The notes: generated by a model not told the origin, from the letters alone. A stretch of DNA of 64,000 bases from Flavihumibacter cheonanensis (GCF_022352215.1 NZ_JAKRWF010000007.1:1-64000), one strand, 5' to 3'. Positions 17,295-26,271 are shown, numbered from the stretch's first letter. Program-made: numbers and translations.

Positions 17295-18857
17295 ATGATG
17301 TCCAACCGATCTACCGACTCTCTTTTTCAACTCATAAAATCACTTCACAAGGCAGAAAAAAGGCATTTTAAGCTATACATCAAGCGGAGTTCAGCGAAAG
17401 AGGACCTGAAAATTGTTGAATTATTTGACGCACTGGATAAACTCGCAGAGTACGATGAGCGGATTTTGTTGAAAAAACTGCCGTCCATCCAGAAACCACA
17501 GTTAAACAATATCAAAACACATTTATACAAGCAGGTTCTGGCCAGCTTACGGGATCTCAAAAGCACAGACACCCTCGAACTTCAATTGTCTGAACAACTT
17601 GATAATGCCAGGATACTTTATAATAAGGGGCTGAAACACCAATCACTAAAAATTCTGGAAAGAGCCAGGGAGATCGCTAAAGCCAATGGAAAATTTAACT
17701 ACCTGGCACAGGTGATATCACTTGAGAAAAAAATTGAAACCCTGCATATTACCCGAAGCATCCAGGAAAAGACTGAAAAGTTAACCCAGGAAGCATTGGA
17801 GATAAGTGGGCATATAGATCGTGTAACAAGGCTTTCCAACCTGGCATTGAGACTATATGGCTGGTACACGAAACATGGTCATGCCCGCAATGAAAAAGAT
17901 GAAACCGGCATCCGGAAGTTTTTTAAAGAGCAATTACCGGAAGATTCGTTTCAGCTGACTGATTTTTACGAACGACTCTATCTGTACCAGAGTTATACCT
18001 GGTATGCGTTTATCCGGCAGGACTTCCTGATGTATTATCGCTATGCTCAGAAATGGGTAGATCTCTTTGATGAAAATGAGGTAATGAAAAAGGTGGAATT
18101 AGGACACTACATCAAGGGAATGCACAATCTTTTGAATGCCCATTTTGATCTTCGGAATTATCAGTTGTTTGAAAAAGTACTGGAAGAGTTTGAGGCTTTT
18201 TCGCATACACCGATTGCACTCCAGCACGATAATTTCAGGATCCATACCAGCATCTACATCAATAGTGCCAGGTTAAACTGGCATTTAATGACAGGCACCT
18301 TCAAAGAAGGACTCAAAATGGTAGACAGGGTATTAACTAACCTGGATGAGTATGCGCTTTATGTTGATCCGCACCGGATTGTGGTTTTCAATTACAAACT
18401 GGCCACATTGTATTTCGGTAGTGGGGATTACAATACCAGTATTGATTTCCTGCAAAAGATCATCAATGACACATCAGCAGATTTACGAATAGATCTGCAA
18501 AGTTATGCCCGGCTGATGCACATGCTGGCTCATTATGAGTTGGGGAATGATGAGATTATCGAATCATTGATCAAATCCGTTTATCGCTTTATGGCGAAAA
18601 TGAAAAATCTGACGGTGGTGGAAGAAGAGATGTTCCGGTTTATCCGCCATTCATTTGGTGTGTCTCCAAGAAAAATGAAACCTGAGCTGGAAAAATTCCT
18701 GCACAAAATCAAACACCTGGAAAAAGACCGTTTTGAAACCAGGGCCTTTGCTTACCTGGATATCATTTCCTGGGTTGAAAGTAAAGTGTATGAAAAACCA
18801 ATGGCGGAAATTATAAATGAGAAGTATCGGAAGAGCAGGAAGCGGAAATATATGTGA
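17295..18857 (+). CDS. Large helical-repeat (TPR-like) cytoplasmic protein
   Basis: A 520-residue protein without signal or membrane segments, made almost entirely of amphipathic helices. Pairs such as LSEQLDNARILYNKGLKHQSLKILERAREIAKANG and YKLATLYFGSGDYNTSIDFLQKIINDTSADLRI have TPR spacing (aromatic or Gly at 8, Ala at 20). The first 80 residues (SLFQLIKSLHKAEKRHFKLYIKRSSAK, KLAEYDERILLKKLPSIQKPQLNNIKTHLYKQVLASL) look like a DNA- or protein-contacting domain. I do not recognise a named family; a scaffold or regulator is a guess. The start may be the second of two adjacent ATGs. A -7 match (17244-17251) lies 43 bases upstream. Confidence 0.75.
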   Translation: MMSNRSTDSLFQLIKSLHKAEKRHFKLYIKRSSAKEDLKIVELFDALDKLAEYDERILLKKLPSIQKPQLNNIKTHLYKQVLASLRDLKSTDTLELQLSEQLDNARILYNKGLKHQSLKILERAREIAKANGKFNYLAQVISLEKKIETLHITRSIQEKTEKLTQEALEISGHIDRVTRLSNLALRLYGWYTKHGHARNEKDETGIRKFFKEQLPEDSFQLTDFYERLYLYQSYTWYAFIRQDFLMYYRYAQKWVDLFDENEVMKKVELGHYIKGMHNLLNAHFDLRNYQLFEKVLEEFEAFSHTPIALQHDNFRIHTSIYINSARLNWHLMTGTFKEGLKMVDRVLTNLDEYALYVDPHRIVVFNYKLATLYFGSGDYNTSIDFLQKIINDTSADLRIDLQSYARLMHMLAHYELGNDEIIESLIKSVYRFMAKMKNLTVVEEEMFRFIRHSFGVSPRKMKPELEKFLHKIKHLEKDRFETRAFAYLDIISWVESKVYEKPMAEIINEKYRKSRKRKYM

Positions 18858-18864
18858 GAAGGAA

Positions 18865-18894
18865 GAATGGAGGAATGGAGGAATGGAAGAGGGG
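18865..18894. repeat. Purine-rich short tandem repeat
   Basis: Three units of GAATGGA(G/A) in tandem (18865-18888) followed by G-rich sequence, just after the stop of the helical-repeat gene and before the stop of the convergent small membrane gene. A 17-mer from it, GAGGAATGGAAGAGGGG, recurs at 41821-41837 in another convergent intergenic region. Confidence 0.8.
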
Positions 18895-18896
18895 GG

Positions 18897-19136
18897 TTAG
18901 GATTTGGGGGCGGGTTTGGTTGACCACATTTTATAAAAGTAACGGATCATCCAGATAAAGGACCCGACCGCGAAAACATAACAGATATAGTTACCCGCTT
19001 TGGGGGTTTGATCAAAGAAAAACCATCCGGCATATAACCCAATAGTCATATTGAGCAGCATCCAGAGTGCACCAATTGAAACTGTCATCAGTGTTTTATA
19101 CAGCAGATCCCGTGCGTCCTGTTCCATTCCACTCAT
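18897..19136 (-). CDS. Small membrane protein with two transmembrane helices
   Basis: A 79-residue protein with two hydrophobic helices (about 16-38, VSIGALWMLLNMTIGLYAGWFFF, and 47-68, YICYVFAVGSFIWMIRYFYKMW) joined by a short polar turn, and a basic C-terminus. No named family is recognised. It lies 21 bases downstream of the GH25 lysozyme gene on the same strand, so the two probably share a transcript. Confidence 0.65.
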   Translation of the reverse strand: MSGMEQDARDLLYKTLMTVSIGALWMLLNMTIGLYAGWFFFDQTPKAGNYICYVFAVGSFIWMIRYFYKMWSTKPAPKS

Positions 19137-19157
19137 AATCGATTTTTTTCAAAGCTA

Positions 19158-19925
19158 CTACTCTATTAGCAGGTCGCGAAAATCTGTTGAATCGCCGTTA
19201 AAGACGTTGAAATCCACTTTCCCACGGATACCGCTAACCCTTCCGGTTTCGCTGTATTGCCAAAAGGCCCAGTTCCGCGCGATTCGGGGCCGGTCTTTTC
19301 TAAGATAATGTGCCACCCAGAGCGGATAGCTGTCAAATTCATCTTTTAAGTACCGGTTATAAAAATCAACATTGGTATAAATAATGGGCTTAACGCCATA
19401 ATGTGCTTCCAGCCGATCGAGAAAGGCTTTAACCTCTGACCTCAGCCTGGAATTGCTTACCCCATAGGTTTGTTCAACATCCAGAACAGGAGGTAAATCA
19501 CCTTTTTCCAATTCCACCCGACGAATAAAATTTTCAGCCTGTTCTGCACCGCTTTTAGGCGCGATAAAAAAATGATACGCTCCTCTCGGCAAGCCGGCTT
19601 CTCTGGCATACTTCCAGTTACGCCGGAATTGCTGGTCCATGTTACCCAGACCTTCAGTAGCTTTTATGAAGACAAATCCAATTTTCACATCTTCTGCCCG
19701 CATTGCCTTTACCGCTTCCCAATTGATGCGCTGTTGGTATTTTGAAACATCAATTCCATGAATTTGAAAATTAGTTGGTATTTCAATTCCAAAATCTTCG
19801 TAGTGTTCAAAATCAGGTGCCGATGTGGCGAACCACCACCAGGCCAGGAAGCCGACCAGTACCAGGACAAGTACCGCCAGTAAATATTTCGGTCCGGATT
19901 CCTGACCTTTTTTCTTTTTTGCCAT
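19158..19925 (-). CDS. GH25 lysozyme, membrane-anchored
   Basis: A 255-residue protein with a basic N-terminus (MAKKKKGQESG) and one membrane helix (about 14-34, LLAVLVLVLVGFLAWWWF), then a GH25 muramidase domain: IHGIDVSKYQQRINWEAVK, GFVFIKATEGLG, RGAYHFFIAPKSGAEQAENFI, LPPVLDVEQTYGV (catalytic Asp/Glu pair in LDVE) and FWQYSETGRVSGIRGKVDFNVFNGD. GH25 enzymes cleave the beta-1,4 MurNAc-GlcNAc bond of peptidoglycan, here in the periplasm. The ATG at 19925 is preferred over the one three codons upstream. Divergent from the radical SAM gene across palindrome copy 3. Confidence 0.93.
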   Translation of the reverse strand: MAKKKKGQESGPKYLLAVLVLVLVGFLAWWWFATSAPDFEHYEDFGIEIPTNFQIHGIDVSKYQQRINWEAVKAMRAEDVKIGFVFIKATEGLGNMDQQFRRNWKYAREAGLPRGAYHFFIAPKSGAEQAENFIRRVELEKGDLPPVLDVEQTYGVSNSRLRSEVKAFLDRLEAHYGVKPIIYTNVDFYNRYLKDEFDSYPLWVAHYLRKDRPRIARNWAFWQYSETGRVSGIRGKVDFNVFNGDSTDFRDLLIE

Positions 19926-19948
19926 CGCGCGCAAAAATAGGCAATTCC

Positions 19949-19979
19949 TTCACCCGTCCGGTGGCACCGGACGGGTGAA
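19949..19979. repeat. 31-bp perfect palindrome, REP-type copy 3
   Basis: Arms TTCACCCGTCCGGTG (19949-19963) and its reverse complement (19965-19979) around a central G. It has the same 13-bp inner arms as the copy at 8421. Unlike the others it lies between divergent genes, 24 bases from the GH25 start. Confidence 0.9.
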
Positions 19980-19989
19980 AAATGGATTG

Positions 19990-19997
19990 TATCTTTG
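19990..19997 (+). promoter_or_regulatory. Candidate -7 box for the radical SAM gene
   Basis: TATCTTTG matches TAnnTTTG fully and lies 28 bases before the ATG at 20026. No TTTG is found at the -33 position because that interval falls in the palindrome, so this is a partial match. Confidence 0.35.
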
Positions 19998-20025
19998 GCC
20001 AATGCCGTTTCATTTTAGAGACTCG

Positions 20026-21027
20026 ATGAATATGCTGCGCAAGATGAGTGTCCGAAGGGCATGGAATGCTGCGAAAGTGCTCAGCAGTTATTATATCAGT
20101 AAATACAGCGGGAAAGCTGTACAGTGGGGTGTTCCGATTTCCATTAGTGTGGAACCTACCACTTCCTGTAATCTTCGTTGCCCGGAATGCCCAAGCGGAC
20201 TGAGAGCATTTACTCGCCCCACCGGTATGTTGCAGTCTAATTTTTTCCGTAATACTATTGATCAGTTATACAAGGACCTGTTTTACCTGGTGTTTTATTT
20301 CCAGGGTGAACCCTACCTGAATCCGGAATTCCTTGACATGGTGCAGTATGCATCCGAAAAGGGAATCTATACAGCCACATCCACCAATGCACATTACCTT
20401 ACCGAAGCCAATGCAAGGAAAACAGTGGAGAGCGGGCTGGATCGCTTAATCATTTCAATAGATGGAACCACCCAGGAAGTATATCAACAATACAGGATAG
20501 GCGGCAAGTTGGAAAAAGTATTACAGGGCGCTAGAAACATAGTACAGGCAAAAAAAGAAATGGGCTCACAAAAACCATTTGTAATATTTCAATTCCTAGT
20601 GGTAAAACCAAATGAACACCAGATTGAAGACGCAAAAGCATTGGCAAATTCAGTAGGCGTGGATGATATCTGGCTGAAGACTGCCCAGGTATATGATTAT
20701 GAAAACGATCCCAATCAACTGATTCCAACGAATGAGAAATACAGCAGGTATAAGAAAAACAAGAATGGCCAGTATGCATTTAAAAACAAGTTGCTGAATC
20801 ATTGCTGGAGGGCCTGGCATGCAACAGTTATAACCTGGGACGGGTTGGTAGTACCCTGTTGCTTTGACAAAGATGCACAACATCGCCTCGGCGATCTAAA
20901 AAAAGCAAGCTTTCGAGAAATATGGGAGGACCCGGCCTACCAAAAATTCCGATCCGGACTGCTTAAAAGTCGCGCTAATATCGATATTTGCGCCAACTGC
21001 TCAGAAGGAACACGCGTTTGGGGATGA
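20026..21027 (+). CDS. Radical SAM/SPASM domain protein
   Basis: About 333 residues. The radical SAM cluster motif CNLRCPEC (CxxxCxxC) follows the strand ISISVEPTTS, and FQGEPYL, LIISIDGTTQEVYQQYR and the later strands build the partial TIM barrel. The C-terminus has a SPASM-like set of cysteines (NHCWRAWHATVITWDGLVVPCCFD and INICANC-type end, here DICANCSEG) for auxiliary Fe-S clusters. Such enzymes mature peptides or modify small molecules; the substrate is unknown, and no peptide precursor gene is adjacent. The start at 20026 is chosen because a -7 box at 19990-19997 would place transcription start after the ATG at 20002, and a GTG in the palindrome (19975) is not credible. Confidence 0.9.
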   Translation: MNMLRKMSVRRAWNAAKVLSSYYISKYSGKAVQWGVPISISVEPTTSCNLRCPECPSGLRAFTRPTGMLQSNFFRNTIDQLYKDLFYLVFYFQGEPYLNPEFLDMVQYASEKGIYTATSTNAHYLTEANARKTVESGLDRLIISIDGTTQEVYQQYRIGGKLEKVLQGARNIVQAKKEMGSQKPFVIFQFLVVKPNEHQIEDAKALANSVGVDDIWLKTAQVYDYENDPNQLIPTNEKYSRYKKNKNGQYAFKNKLLNHCWRAWHATVITWDGLVVPCCFDKDAQHRLGDLKKASFREIWEDPAYQKFRSGLLKSRANIDICANCSEGTRVWG

Positions 21028-21084
21028 GTAGCTCCAATCCGTTTAATTTCATTTTCAGTAATTTTAAACCTGAACATACCTGTT

Positions 21085-21540
21085 ATGAGTATTAACAAAG
21101 ACATCAACCAGCGGAAATTCAGGAATGAGCATCAGAAAGCCATGATCAACCTGATATTTTCCTATAACTGGCTGATGGAAAATACCCGTAAACACCTGGA
21201 CCAGTACGATCTGACCAACCAGCAGTTTAATATCCTCCGAATTTTGCGTGGGGCTGGTGAACCACTCAGCACCTTACAGATCAGGCAGCGTATGCTTGAC
21301 AAAATGAGTGATACCTCCCGAATCGTAGATCGCCTGGTAAAAAAAGGGCTGGTGAGCAAAGTAGTTTGCAGCACCGACCGTCGCCTCGTAGATGTTACCA
21401 TATCAGACAAAGGACAACAGTTACTGGCTGAAATGGATCAACATGAAGATGAATGGGAAAGCCTGCTAAAAAACCTCAATCAAAAAGAGGCCACCGAATT
21501 AAACAACCTGCTCGATAAACTTCGTAACAGTCAGGATTAA
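21085..21540 (+). CDS. MarR-family transcriptional regulator
   Basis: A 151-residue winged helix-turn-helix protein: LTNQQFNILRILRGAGEPLSTLQIRQRMLDKMSDTSRIVDRLVKKGLVSKVVCSTDRRLVDVTISDKGQQLL. The recognition helix is SDTSRIVDRLVKKG, and DRRLVDV is the wing with the conserved DxRxxxV element. MarR proteins act as dimers, usually repressing efflux, stress or catabolic genes in response to phenolic ligands. The gene lies 57 bases after the radical SAM gene and 14 bases before the DUF187 gene, so it may be part of a three-gene transcript. Confidence 0.92.
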   Translation: MSINKDINQRKFRNEHQKAMINLIFSYNWLMENTRKHLDQYDLTNQQFNILRILRGAGEPLSTLQIRQRMLDKMSDTSRIVDRLVKKGLVSKVVCSTDRRLVDVTISDKGQQLLAEMDQHEDEWESLLKNLNQKEATELNNLLDKLRNSQD

Positions 21541-21554
21541 CCGAAAACAGAATC

Positions 21555-22823
21555 ATGTCAGTAAAACAATCATTGCTATCAGCAATCAGTATCCTATTTC
21601 TCCCTGCCCTGCCAATCGCTCAACAACCCGCAGCACCTGTACCTCCGCCTATGGAAGTCGGCTCTGCCACCAATGAATTCAGAGCAGCCTGGATTGCAAC
21701 CGTAACCAATATCGACTGGCCTACCAAAGGCACTACCGATCCGGCCAAACAAAGAGAGGAGTACATCCGGATGTTGGACATGCATAAGAAAAACGGACTT
21801 AATGCAGTAATAGCCCAGGTTCGTCCGGCTGCCGACGCATTCTACCCCTCCCCCTATGAGCCCTGGAGTGAGTGGTTAACCGGCAAACAGGGAAAACCAC
21901 CTGTGCCCTACTATGATCCGCTTCAATTCATGATTAACGAGGCGCATCAAAGAGGTATGGAATTTCATGCCTGGTTGAATCCTTATCGGGCTGTATTCAA
22001 TATAAAAACCAGCGTACCAGACCCAAATCATATCACAAGGACGTTTCCTGAGTGGTTTCTGAATTATGGCGACAAAAAATACTTCGATCCGGGTAATAAG
22101 AATGCCCAACAGTTTGTAGTAAATATTGTGCGTGACCTGGTAAAAAGATACCCGGTTGATGGCATTCATTTTGACGATTATTTTTATCCTTACCGCATCG
22201 CCGGTAAAGAGTTTCCCGACCAGAAATCCTATAAGGTATTCGGCGTTGGTATGAGCGTGGACGAATGGAGAAGGAGCAATGTGGATTCCATAATCCGTCA
22301 CCTGGCAGTTGCCATAAAAGCAGAAAAACCCTGGGTAAAATTCGGGATATCTCCATTCGGTGTGTGGCGCAATAACGATAAGGATCCCCGGGGAAGTGCC
22401 ACTACGGCCGGACAAACCAACTATGACGACCTATATGCCGACATTTTACTTTGGCTGAAAGAAGGATGGATCGATTATGTAGCACCACAGCTCTATTGGG
22501 AATTCGGACACAAAGCTGCGGCATTTGAAGTATTGCTCGACTGGTGGAGCAAGAACACCTATGGCAAACATTGTTATATCGGGTTAGGGATTTATCGGGC
22601 TGGCTCCAACAGTGCCTGGAAGGACCCCAACCAACTGCCACGAATGATCCAGGCTGTGCGAAACACCCCCAATATGCATGGAGTAATCTATTTCAGCAGT
22701 AAGAGTTTTGAAAAAAATCCAAATGGGTGGAACGACAGCCTGCGGAATAATTATTATCGGGATCCCGCCTCCATCCCTTCTATGGAATGGATGGCCCCCA
22801 ACCCAAGATCCCTTACTTATTGA
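21555..22823 (+). CDS. Exported GH10-like (DUF187/YngK family) glycosidase
   Basis: A 422-residue protein with an SPI signal (LLSAISILFLPALPIAQQ) and the DUF187 TIM-barrel: EFRAAWIATVTNIDWPTK, DMHKKNGLNAVIAQVRPAADAFYPS, MEFHAWLNPYRAVF, YPVDGIHFDDYFYP, VKFGISPFGVWRN and DYVAPQLYWEFGHKAAAFEVLLDWWSK. This family (GHL10, YngK type) is thought to act on cell-wall-related glycans; specificity is not established for most members. The conserved WxxPyr and HFDDY acids are the likely catalytic environment. It is encoded 14 bases after marR and followed within 50 bases by a terminator that lies in the opposing gene. Confidence 0.88.
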   Translation: MSVKQSLLSAISILFLPALPIAQQPAAPVPPPMEVGSATNEFRAAWIATVTNIDWPTKGTTDPAKQREEYIRMLDMHKKNGLNAVIAQVRPAADAFYPSPYEPWSEWLTGKQGKPPVPYYDPLQFMINEAHQRGMEFHAWLNPYRAVFNIKTSVPDPNHITRTFPEWFLNYGDKKYFDPGNKNAQQFVVNIVRDLVKRYPVDGIHFDDYFYPYRIAGKEFPDQKSYKVFGVGMSVDEWRRSNVDSIIRHLAVAIKAEKPWVKFGISPFGVWRNNDKDPRGSATTAGQTNYDDLYADILLWLKEGWIDYVAPQLYWEFGHKAAAFEVLLDWWSKNTYGKHCYIGLGIYRAGSNSAWKDPNQLPRMIQAVRNTPNMHGVIYFSSKSFEKNPNGWNDSLRNNYYRDPASIPSMEWMAPNPRSLTY

Positions 22824-22825
22824 GC

Positions 22826-23221
22826 TTATTTGCCTTCAAGTGCATTTACATATTCTAAAGAACCCAATCGAAACCGGAGCGGAAGCCCGGTTTTTTGTTG
22901 CAACCGATATTCTCCAACACAGATAATTCCCCATTGCGAAAGGATAAAATCGGATGCAATTGATTTTATTTCCCAAGGCTGGGGCAGACCTGATCTGAGC
23001 AGAACAGAAGGGTGGCCAACTGACTCCGGCTGCATGTTAATTTTAAAAGCCAAATCCCTAAAATTAGGGGTTTTTGTAGGTTTGCTTTGCAAATTCCGGA
23101 ACGAAATCCGAATCGAACTATATTCGGAAAAATCCTTCGAAACGCCCGTTGATTGAGCGTTTGCACAGATTGACGACCAACAGGCGCCGAGCATTATCAT
23201 TATTTTAAGGAAAGATTTCAC
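22826..23221 (-). CDS. Small exported protein, unknown function
   Basis: A 131-residue protein with a GTG start at 23221, chosen because it gives a good signal sequence (KSFLKIMIMLGACWSSICANAQ, cut after NAQ); internal ATGs at codons 8 and 10 would lose the positive n-region. The mature part (KDFSEYSSIRISFRNLQSKPTK... WEIKSIASDFILSQWGIICVGEYRLQQKTGLPLRFRLGSLEYVNALEGK) is not recognised. A plus-strand frame of similar length overlaps it but has no signal or family match. It converges on the DUF187 gene with two bases between stops. Confidence 0.6.
   Translation of the reverse strand: MKSFLKIMIMLGACWSSICANAQSTGVSKDFSEYSSIRISFRNLQSKPTKTPNFRDLAFKINMQPESVGHPSVLLRSGLPQPWEIKSIASDFILSQWGIICVGEYRLQQKTGLPLRFRLGSLEYVNALEGK
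22871..22896 (+). terminator. Terminator of the DUF187 transcript, inside the converging gene
   Basis: AAACCGG (22871-22877) pairs with CCGGTTT (22887-22893), a 9-base loop, then T to 22896. It lies 48 bases beyond the plus-strand stop and within the 3' end of the minus-strand small exported gene. Confidence 0.55.
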
Positions 23222-23313
23222 CCCTACTCCAACTTATTGTGTAATTTACGGCCTGATTTTTGTGGATAGCGCGCCTTTTCAAAAAAGAAACGCATAAACC
23301 CTGAACATAACGA

Positions 23314-24798
23314 ATGGCATTAGGTCAAAGTTTACAGCAGAAATTACTACAAAAACTGTCTCCCCAGCAGATTCAGTTGATGAAGCTTTTGCAGGTGCCT
23401 ACAGCCAACCTGGAAGAGCGGATCAAGGAAGAGCTGGAAGAGAACCCGGCCCTGGAACAATCAGATGAGACAAGTGATGATAGTTTTGATGAAACAAGGG
23501 ATGAATTCGAATCTTCAGAAGATGAATTTGAAACCGAGGGGTCAGAAGAAGAGTATGACAATATTGACATCAGCGAATATGTTGCTGAAGGAGATGATGA
23601 TATCGCAGATTACCGGTTAAGGGATGATAATTATCCGGAAATGGATGACAAGCAGGTAACACCCTTTAAAATTGAATCCACCCTCCATGACATGCTCGCT
23701 GATCAATTGGGCATGCTAACATTGGACGATCGCCGGCGTAAAATTGCCGAACAGATTGTAGGTAGTATTGATGATGATGGTTACCTGCGCAGGGAAACCA
23801 CATCGATCCAGGACGACCTTGCTTTTCGTCAGAACATTGAAGCTTCTGAAGAAGAAATTGAAGAATTAATCTCACTTATACAACAGTTTGATCCTGCCGG
23901 GGTTGCCGCCCGAAACCTGCAGGAATGTCTGCTGCTTCAACTGGAACGTAAAAAACATGAAGGCAGTGCAGTTCAGGGAGCCATCGAAATTCTAACGAAC
24001 TACTTTGACGAGTTTACCAAAAAGCATTACGATAAGATTCAACGCGGATTGAATATTGACGATGAAGAACTAAAGCAGATTATACAGCAAATCATTCGGC
24101 TGAGTCCCAAACCCGGTGGCAATGTTGGAGAGGTAAACAAGGCGGAAAGTTATGTGGTTCCTGATTTCTTTATTTATAATACAGGAGGCAAGCTGGAGAT
24201 AACATTAAACAGCAAGAATGCCCCAGACCTGCGTGTAAGCGAAGGTTACCGGGATATGTTGAAAGAATATGATCGCGGTACCAAGAAAGACAAGCGGCAA
24301 AAGGAAGCAGTCATGTTCATCAAGCAAAAAATTGATGCCGCCAAGTGGTTTATTGATGCCATCAAACAACGGCAGCAAACCCTCATGATGACCATGCAAA
24401 CTATACTGGATTACCAGTATGAATTTTTTCTAACGGGCGATGAAACCACCCTCCGCCCGATGATTCTCAAGGATATTGCGGAAAGAACCGGGCTTGACAT
24501 CTCTACGGTAAGCCGGGTTGCCAACAGTAAGTTTGTTCAAACCGAATTTGGAACTTACCGGTTAAAATTCTTTTTCAGTGAAAGTCTCAGTACAGATAGT
24601 GGCGAAGAAGTAAGTACCCGAGAAGTTAAAAAGATCCTGAGTGACCTGGTGGCAGGGGAACACAAAAGAAAACCACTGAGTGATGAACGTTTAACCGAAC
24701 TTTTACAGGAAAAAGGTTATAACATTGCACGCAGAACAGTGGCGAAATACCGGGAACAACTAAACATTCCTGTTGCCCGATTAAGAAAGGAATTATAA
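23314..24798 (+). CDS. rpoN: RNA polymerase sigma-54 factor
   Basis: A 494-residue sigma-54. Region I is Gln-rich and binds activator (MALGQSLQQKLLQKLSPQQIQLMKLLQVPTANLEERI, ending EELEENPALE). Region II is strongly acidic (about 50-110: SDETSDDSFDETRDEFESSEDE). The core-binding domain follows, then the helix-turn-helix (LKDIAERTGLDISTVSRVANSKFVQTEFG) and the RpoN box ARRTVAKYRE near the C-terminus (472-481), which contacts the -24 element. It requires AAA+ enhancer-binding activators; none is seen in the window. The stop overlaps the next gene by one base (taATG). Confidence 0.97.
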   Translation: MALGQSLQQKLLQKLSPQQIQLMKLLQVPTANLEERIKEELEENPALEQSDETSDDSFDETRDEFESSEDEFETEGSEEEYDNIDISEYVAEGDDDIADYRLRDDNYPEMDDKQVTPFKIESTLHDMLADQLGMLTLDDRRRKIAEQIVGSIDDDGYLRRETTSIQDDLAFRQNIEASEEEIEELISLIQQFDPAGVAARNLQECLLLQLERKKHEGSAVQGAIEILTNYFDEFTKKHYDKIQRGLNIDDEELKQIIQQIIRLSPKPGGNVGEVNKAESYVVPDFFIYNTGGKLEITLNSKNAPDLRVSEGYRDMLKEYDRGTKKDKRQKEAVMFIKQKIDAAKWFIDAIKQRQQTLMMTMQTILDYQYEFFLTGDETTLRPMILKDIAERTGLDISTVSRVANSKFVQTEFGTYRLKFFFSESLSTDSGEEVSTREVKKILSDLVAGEHKRKPLSDERLTELLQEKGYNIARRTVAKYREQLNIPVARLRKEL

Positions 24799-25460
24799 TG
24801 AATCAAGCCAATATGGATCTGGGATCAGGCAGCAGGCAGGGTTGGCTCGCGCGTGCCTTTGCTCATGTGGTATCGATTGTTTTTCATCCCCTTTTTATTC
24901 CCAGTTATATAGCGGCATTCCTGCTTTTTTTACATCCATTTGCATTTGCAGGCGACTCAGACCTATATAAAAAAATCAAACTGGCTTCGGTTTTTGTAAG
25001 TACAGCATTCTTTCCTGCGTTTACGGTTTTCCTCCTCAAGCAACTAGGTTTTGCCACCAGTATCCGGCTGAAAACACAGAAGGAGCGAATTATCCCGATC
25101 ATCGCGTCCATGGTGTTTTATTTCTGGATTTTCTATGTGGCTAAAAACCAGGGCGATAATCCGACAGAATTGGTACAGGTGTTATGTGCGGTTTTTGTAT
25201 CCAGCATCATAGCACTCACTGCCAATAATTTTATAAAAATCAGTCTGCATGGAATTGCGATGGGCGTCCTGTCCGGCTTTTTTCTTTACCAGGCCTGGAT
25301 AAGTTTTATTCCGATGGGCTTACCGCTGATGGTAGCCATTCTCATCTCCGGTATGGTTGGTACTGCGAGACTTATATTGGGTGAACATGATTACAAGGAG
25401 TTAATTGCCGGATACCTAACCGGTCTTGTTTCACTTGCGATAGCTTTGATAGTTATCTGA
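24798..25460 (+). CDS. Polytopic membrane protein, possibly PAP2-related
   Basis: A 220-residue protein with about six membrane helices. Late segments ISLHGIAMGVLSGFFLY and GTARLILGEHDYKELIAGYLTGLV recall the PAP2 phosphatase motifs SGH and SRxxxxxHxxxD but lack several conserved residues, so it may be a divergent non-catalytic relative. It overlaps rpoN by one base (stop TAA and start ATG share the A), so translation is probably coupled and the two are in one operon. Function unknown. Confidence 0.65.
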   Translation: MNQANMDLGSGSRQGWLARAFAHVVSIVFHPLFIPSYIAAFLLFLHPFAFAGDSDLYKKIKLASVFVSTAFFPAFTVFLLKQLGFATSIRLKTQKERIIPIIASMVFYFWIFYVAKNQGDNPTELVQVLCAVFVSSIIALTANNFIKISLHGIAMGVLSGFFLYQAWISFIPMGLPLMVAILISGMVGTARLILGEHDYKELIAGYLTGLVSLAIALIVI

Positions 25461-25473
25461 TTTTGATGGCTTT

Positions 25474-26271
25474 CTAAAATCCACGAATATACAATCCGAT
25501 CAGTAAGCGTGTGAGGGAAGACCAAAGCAAAACAGCCAGCACACTTACCAGAAAAACGCGGGCCCAGGCCACCCATCCCTTTGCCTGGAGAAGTTGTCCA
25601 TAGGCAAGGGTATAGTATAGAACATGACTGAACAACATTGGAATCAATACCCAGTATACAGCAGGGGGCTGACGGAAAAATGCCAGTAACGGATAAAAAA
25701 TAACAGAGCTGAATAAGATCACGAAGGCATTAAAAAAAACATTGGCAACCAGGTGCTCGGCATAATACAAACCCATTTTTTTGTATGCCAGGAAATACAC
25801 CAGGGCAATGAAAGGTACAGCGATAAGCATTACCAGGTTCTGTCGTTTATTCATGAATTCACCTACCTGTTTCGCCCGCTTCCTGATTTCCATTGTTTGC
25901 GGATCTAACGCTACCCGGGATTCAGAGGGACGAACCGATTCGGATGGAGAAGGAGACGAATGCAGTTTCCCAGCCCAACTTAAAACCAATATGGAAAAGG
26001 CAGCTACCAGTAATAAAAAAGTAAAGGGATTAAAATATTTTTTCCGTTTTCCACCAAGGTATTCCCGAACCAGTACACCCGGCCGAACAGCTAAGCCGGA
26101 AATCAGCCCAAAAACCGTTTTGTCAGTATGTGTAAAGGCGTGAAAAAATTCATGAAAGATATGACCGAAGTTGAATCGATGCGTGTGCAGCGCCTGCCCG
26201 CAGTAAATGCAGTAAGCTGCACCTTCTATAGAATCCCGATTACAGTTCAGGCAGGTAGATTGGCTAGACAC
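25474..26271 (-). CDS. DUF3667 membrane protein with zinc ribbon
   Basis: A 265-residue protein with an N-terminal zinc ribbon (CLNCNRDSIEGAAYCIYCGQ, two CxxC pairs), then HIFHEFFHAFTHTDKTVFGLISGLAVRPGVLVREYLGGKRKKYFNPFTFLLLV, which is the DUF3667 signature common in Bacteroidota. About five membrane helices follow, with a polar loop (residues about 100-135) between the first and second. The start codon is GTG at 26271. Function of the family is unknown. It converges on the rpoN-linked gene with 13 bases between stops. Confidence 0.82.
   Translation of the reverse strand: MSSQSTCLNCNRDSIEGAAYCIYCGQALHTHRFNFGHIFHEFFHAFTHTDKTVFGLISGLAVRPGVLVREYLGGKRKKYFNPFTFLLLVAAFSILVLSWAGKLHSSPSPSESVRPSESRVALDPQTMEIRKRAKQVGEFMNKRQNLVMLIAVPFIALVYFLAYKKMGLYYAEHLVANVFFNAFVILFSSVIFYPLLAFFRQPPAVYWVLIPMLFSHVLYYTLAYGQLLQAKGWVAWARVFLVSVLAVLLWSSLTRLLIGLYIRGF

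Noticed and set aside
19975-20025. Longer N-terminus of the radical SAM protein starting at GTG 19975 or ATG 20002
   Set aside because: The GTG lies inside the palindromic repeat, and a -7 box at 19990-19997 would put transcription start after the ATG at 20002.
22830-23156. 108-residue plus-strand frame overlapping the small exported gene
   Set aside because: The minus-strand frame has a signal peptide; the plus frame has neither a family match nor a start that fits its neighbours.
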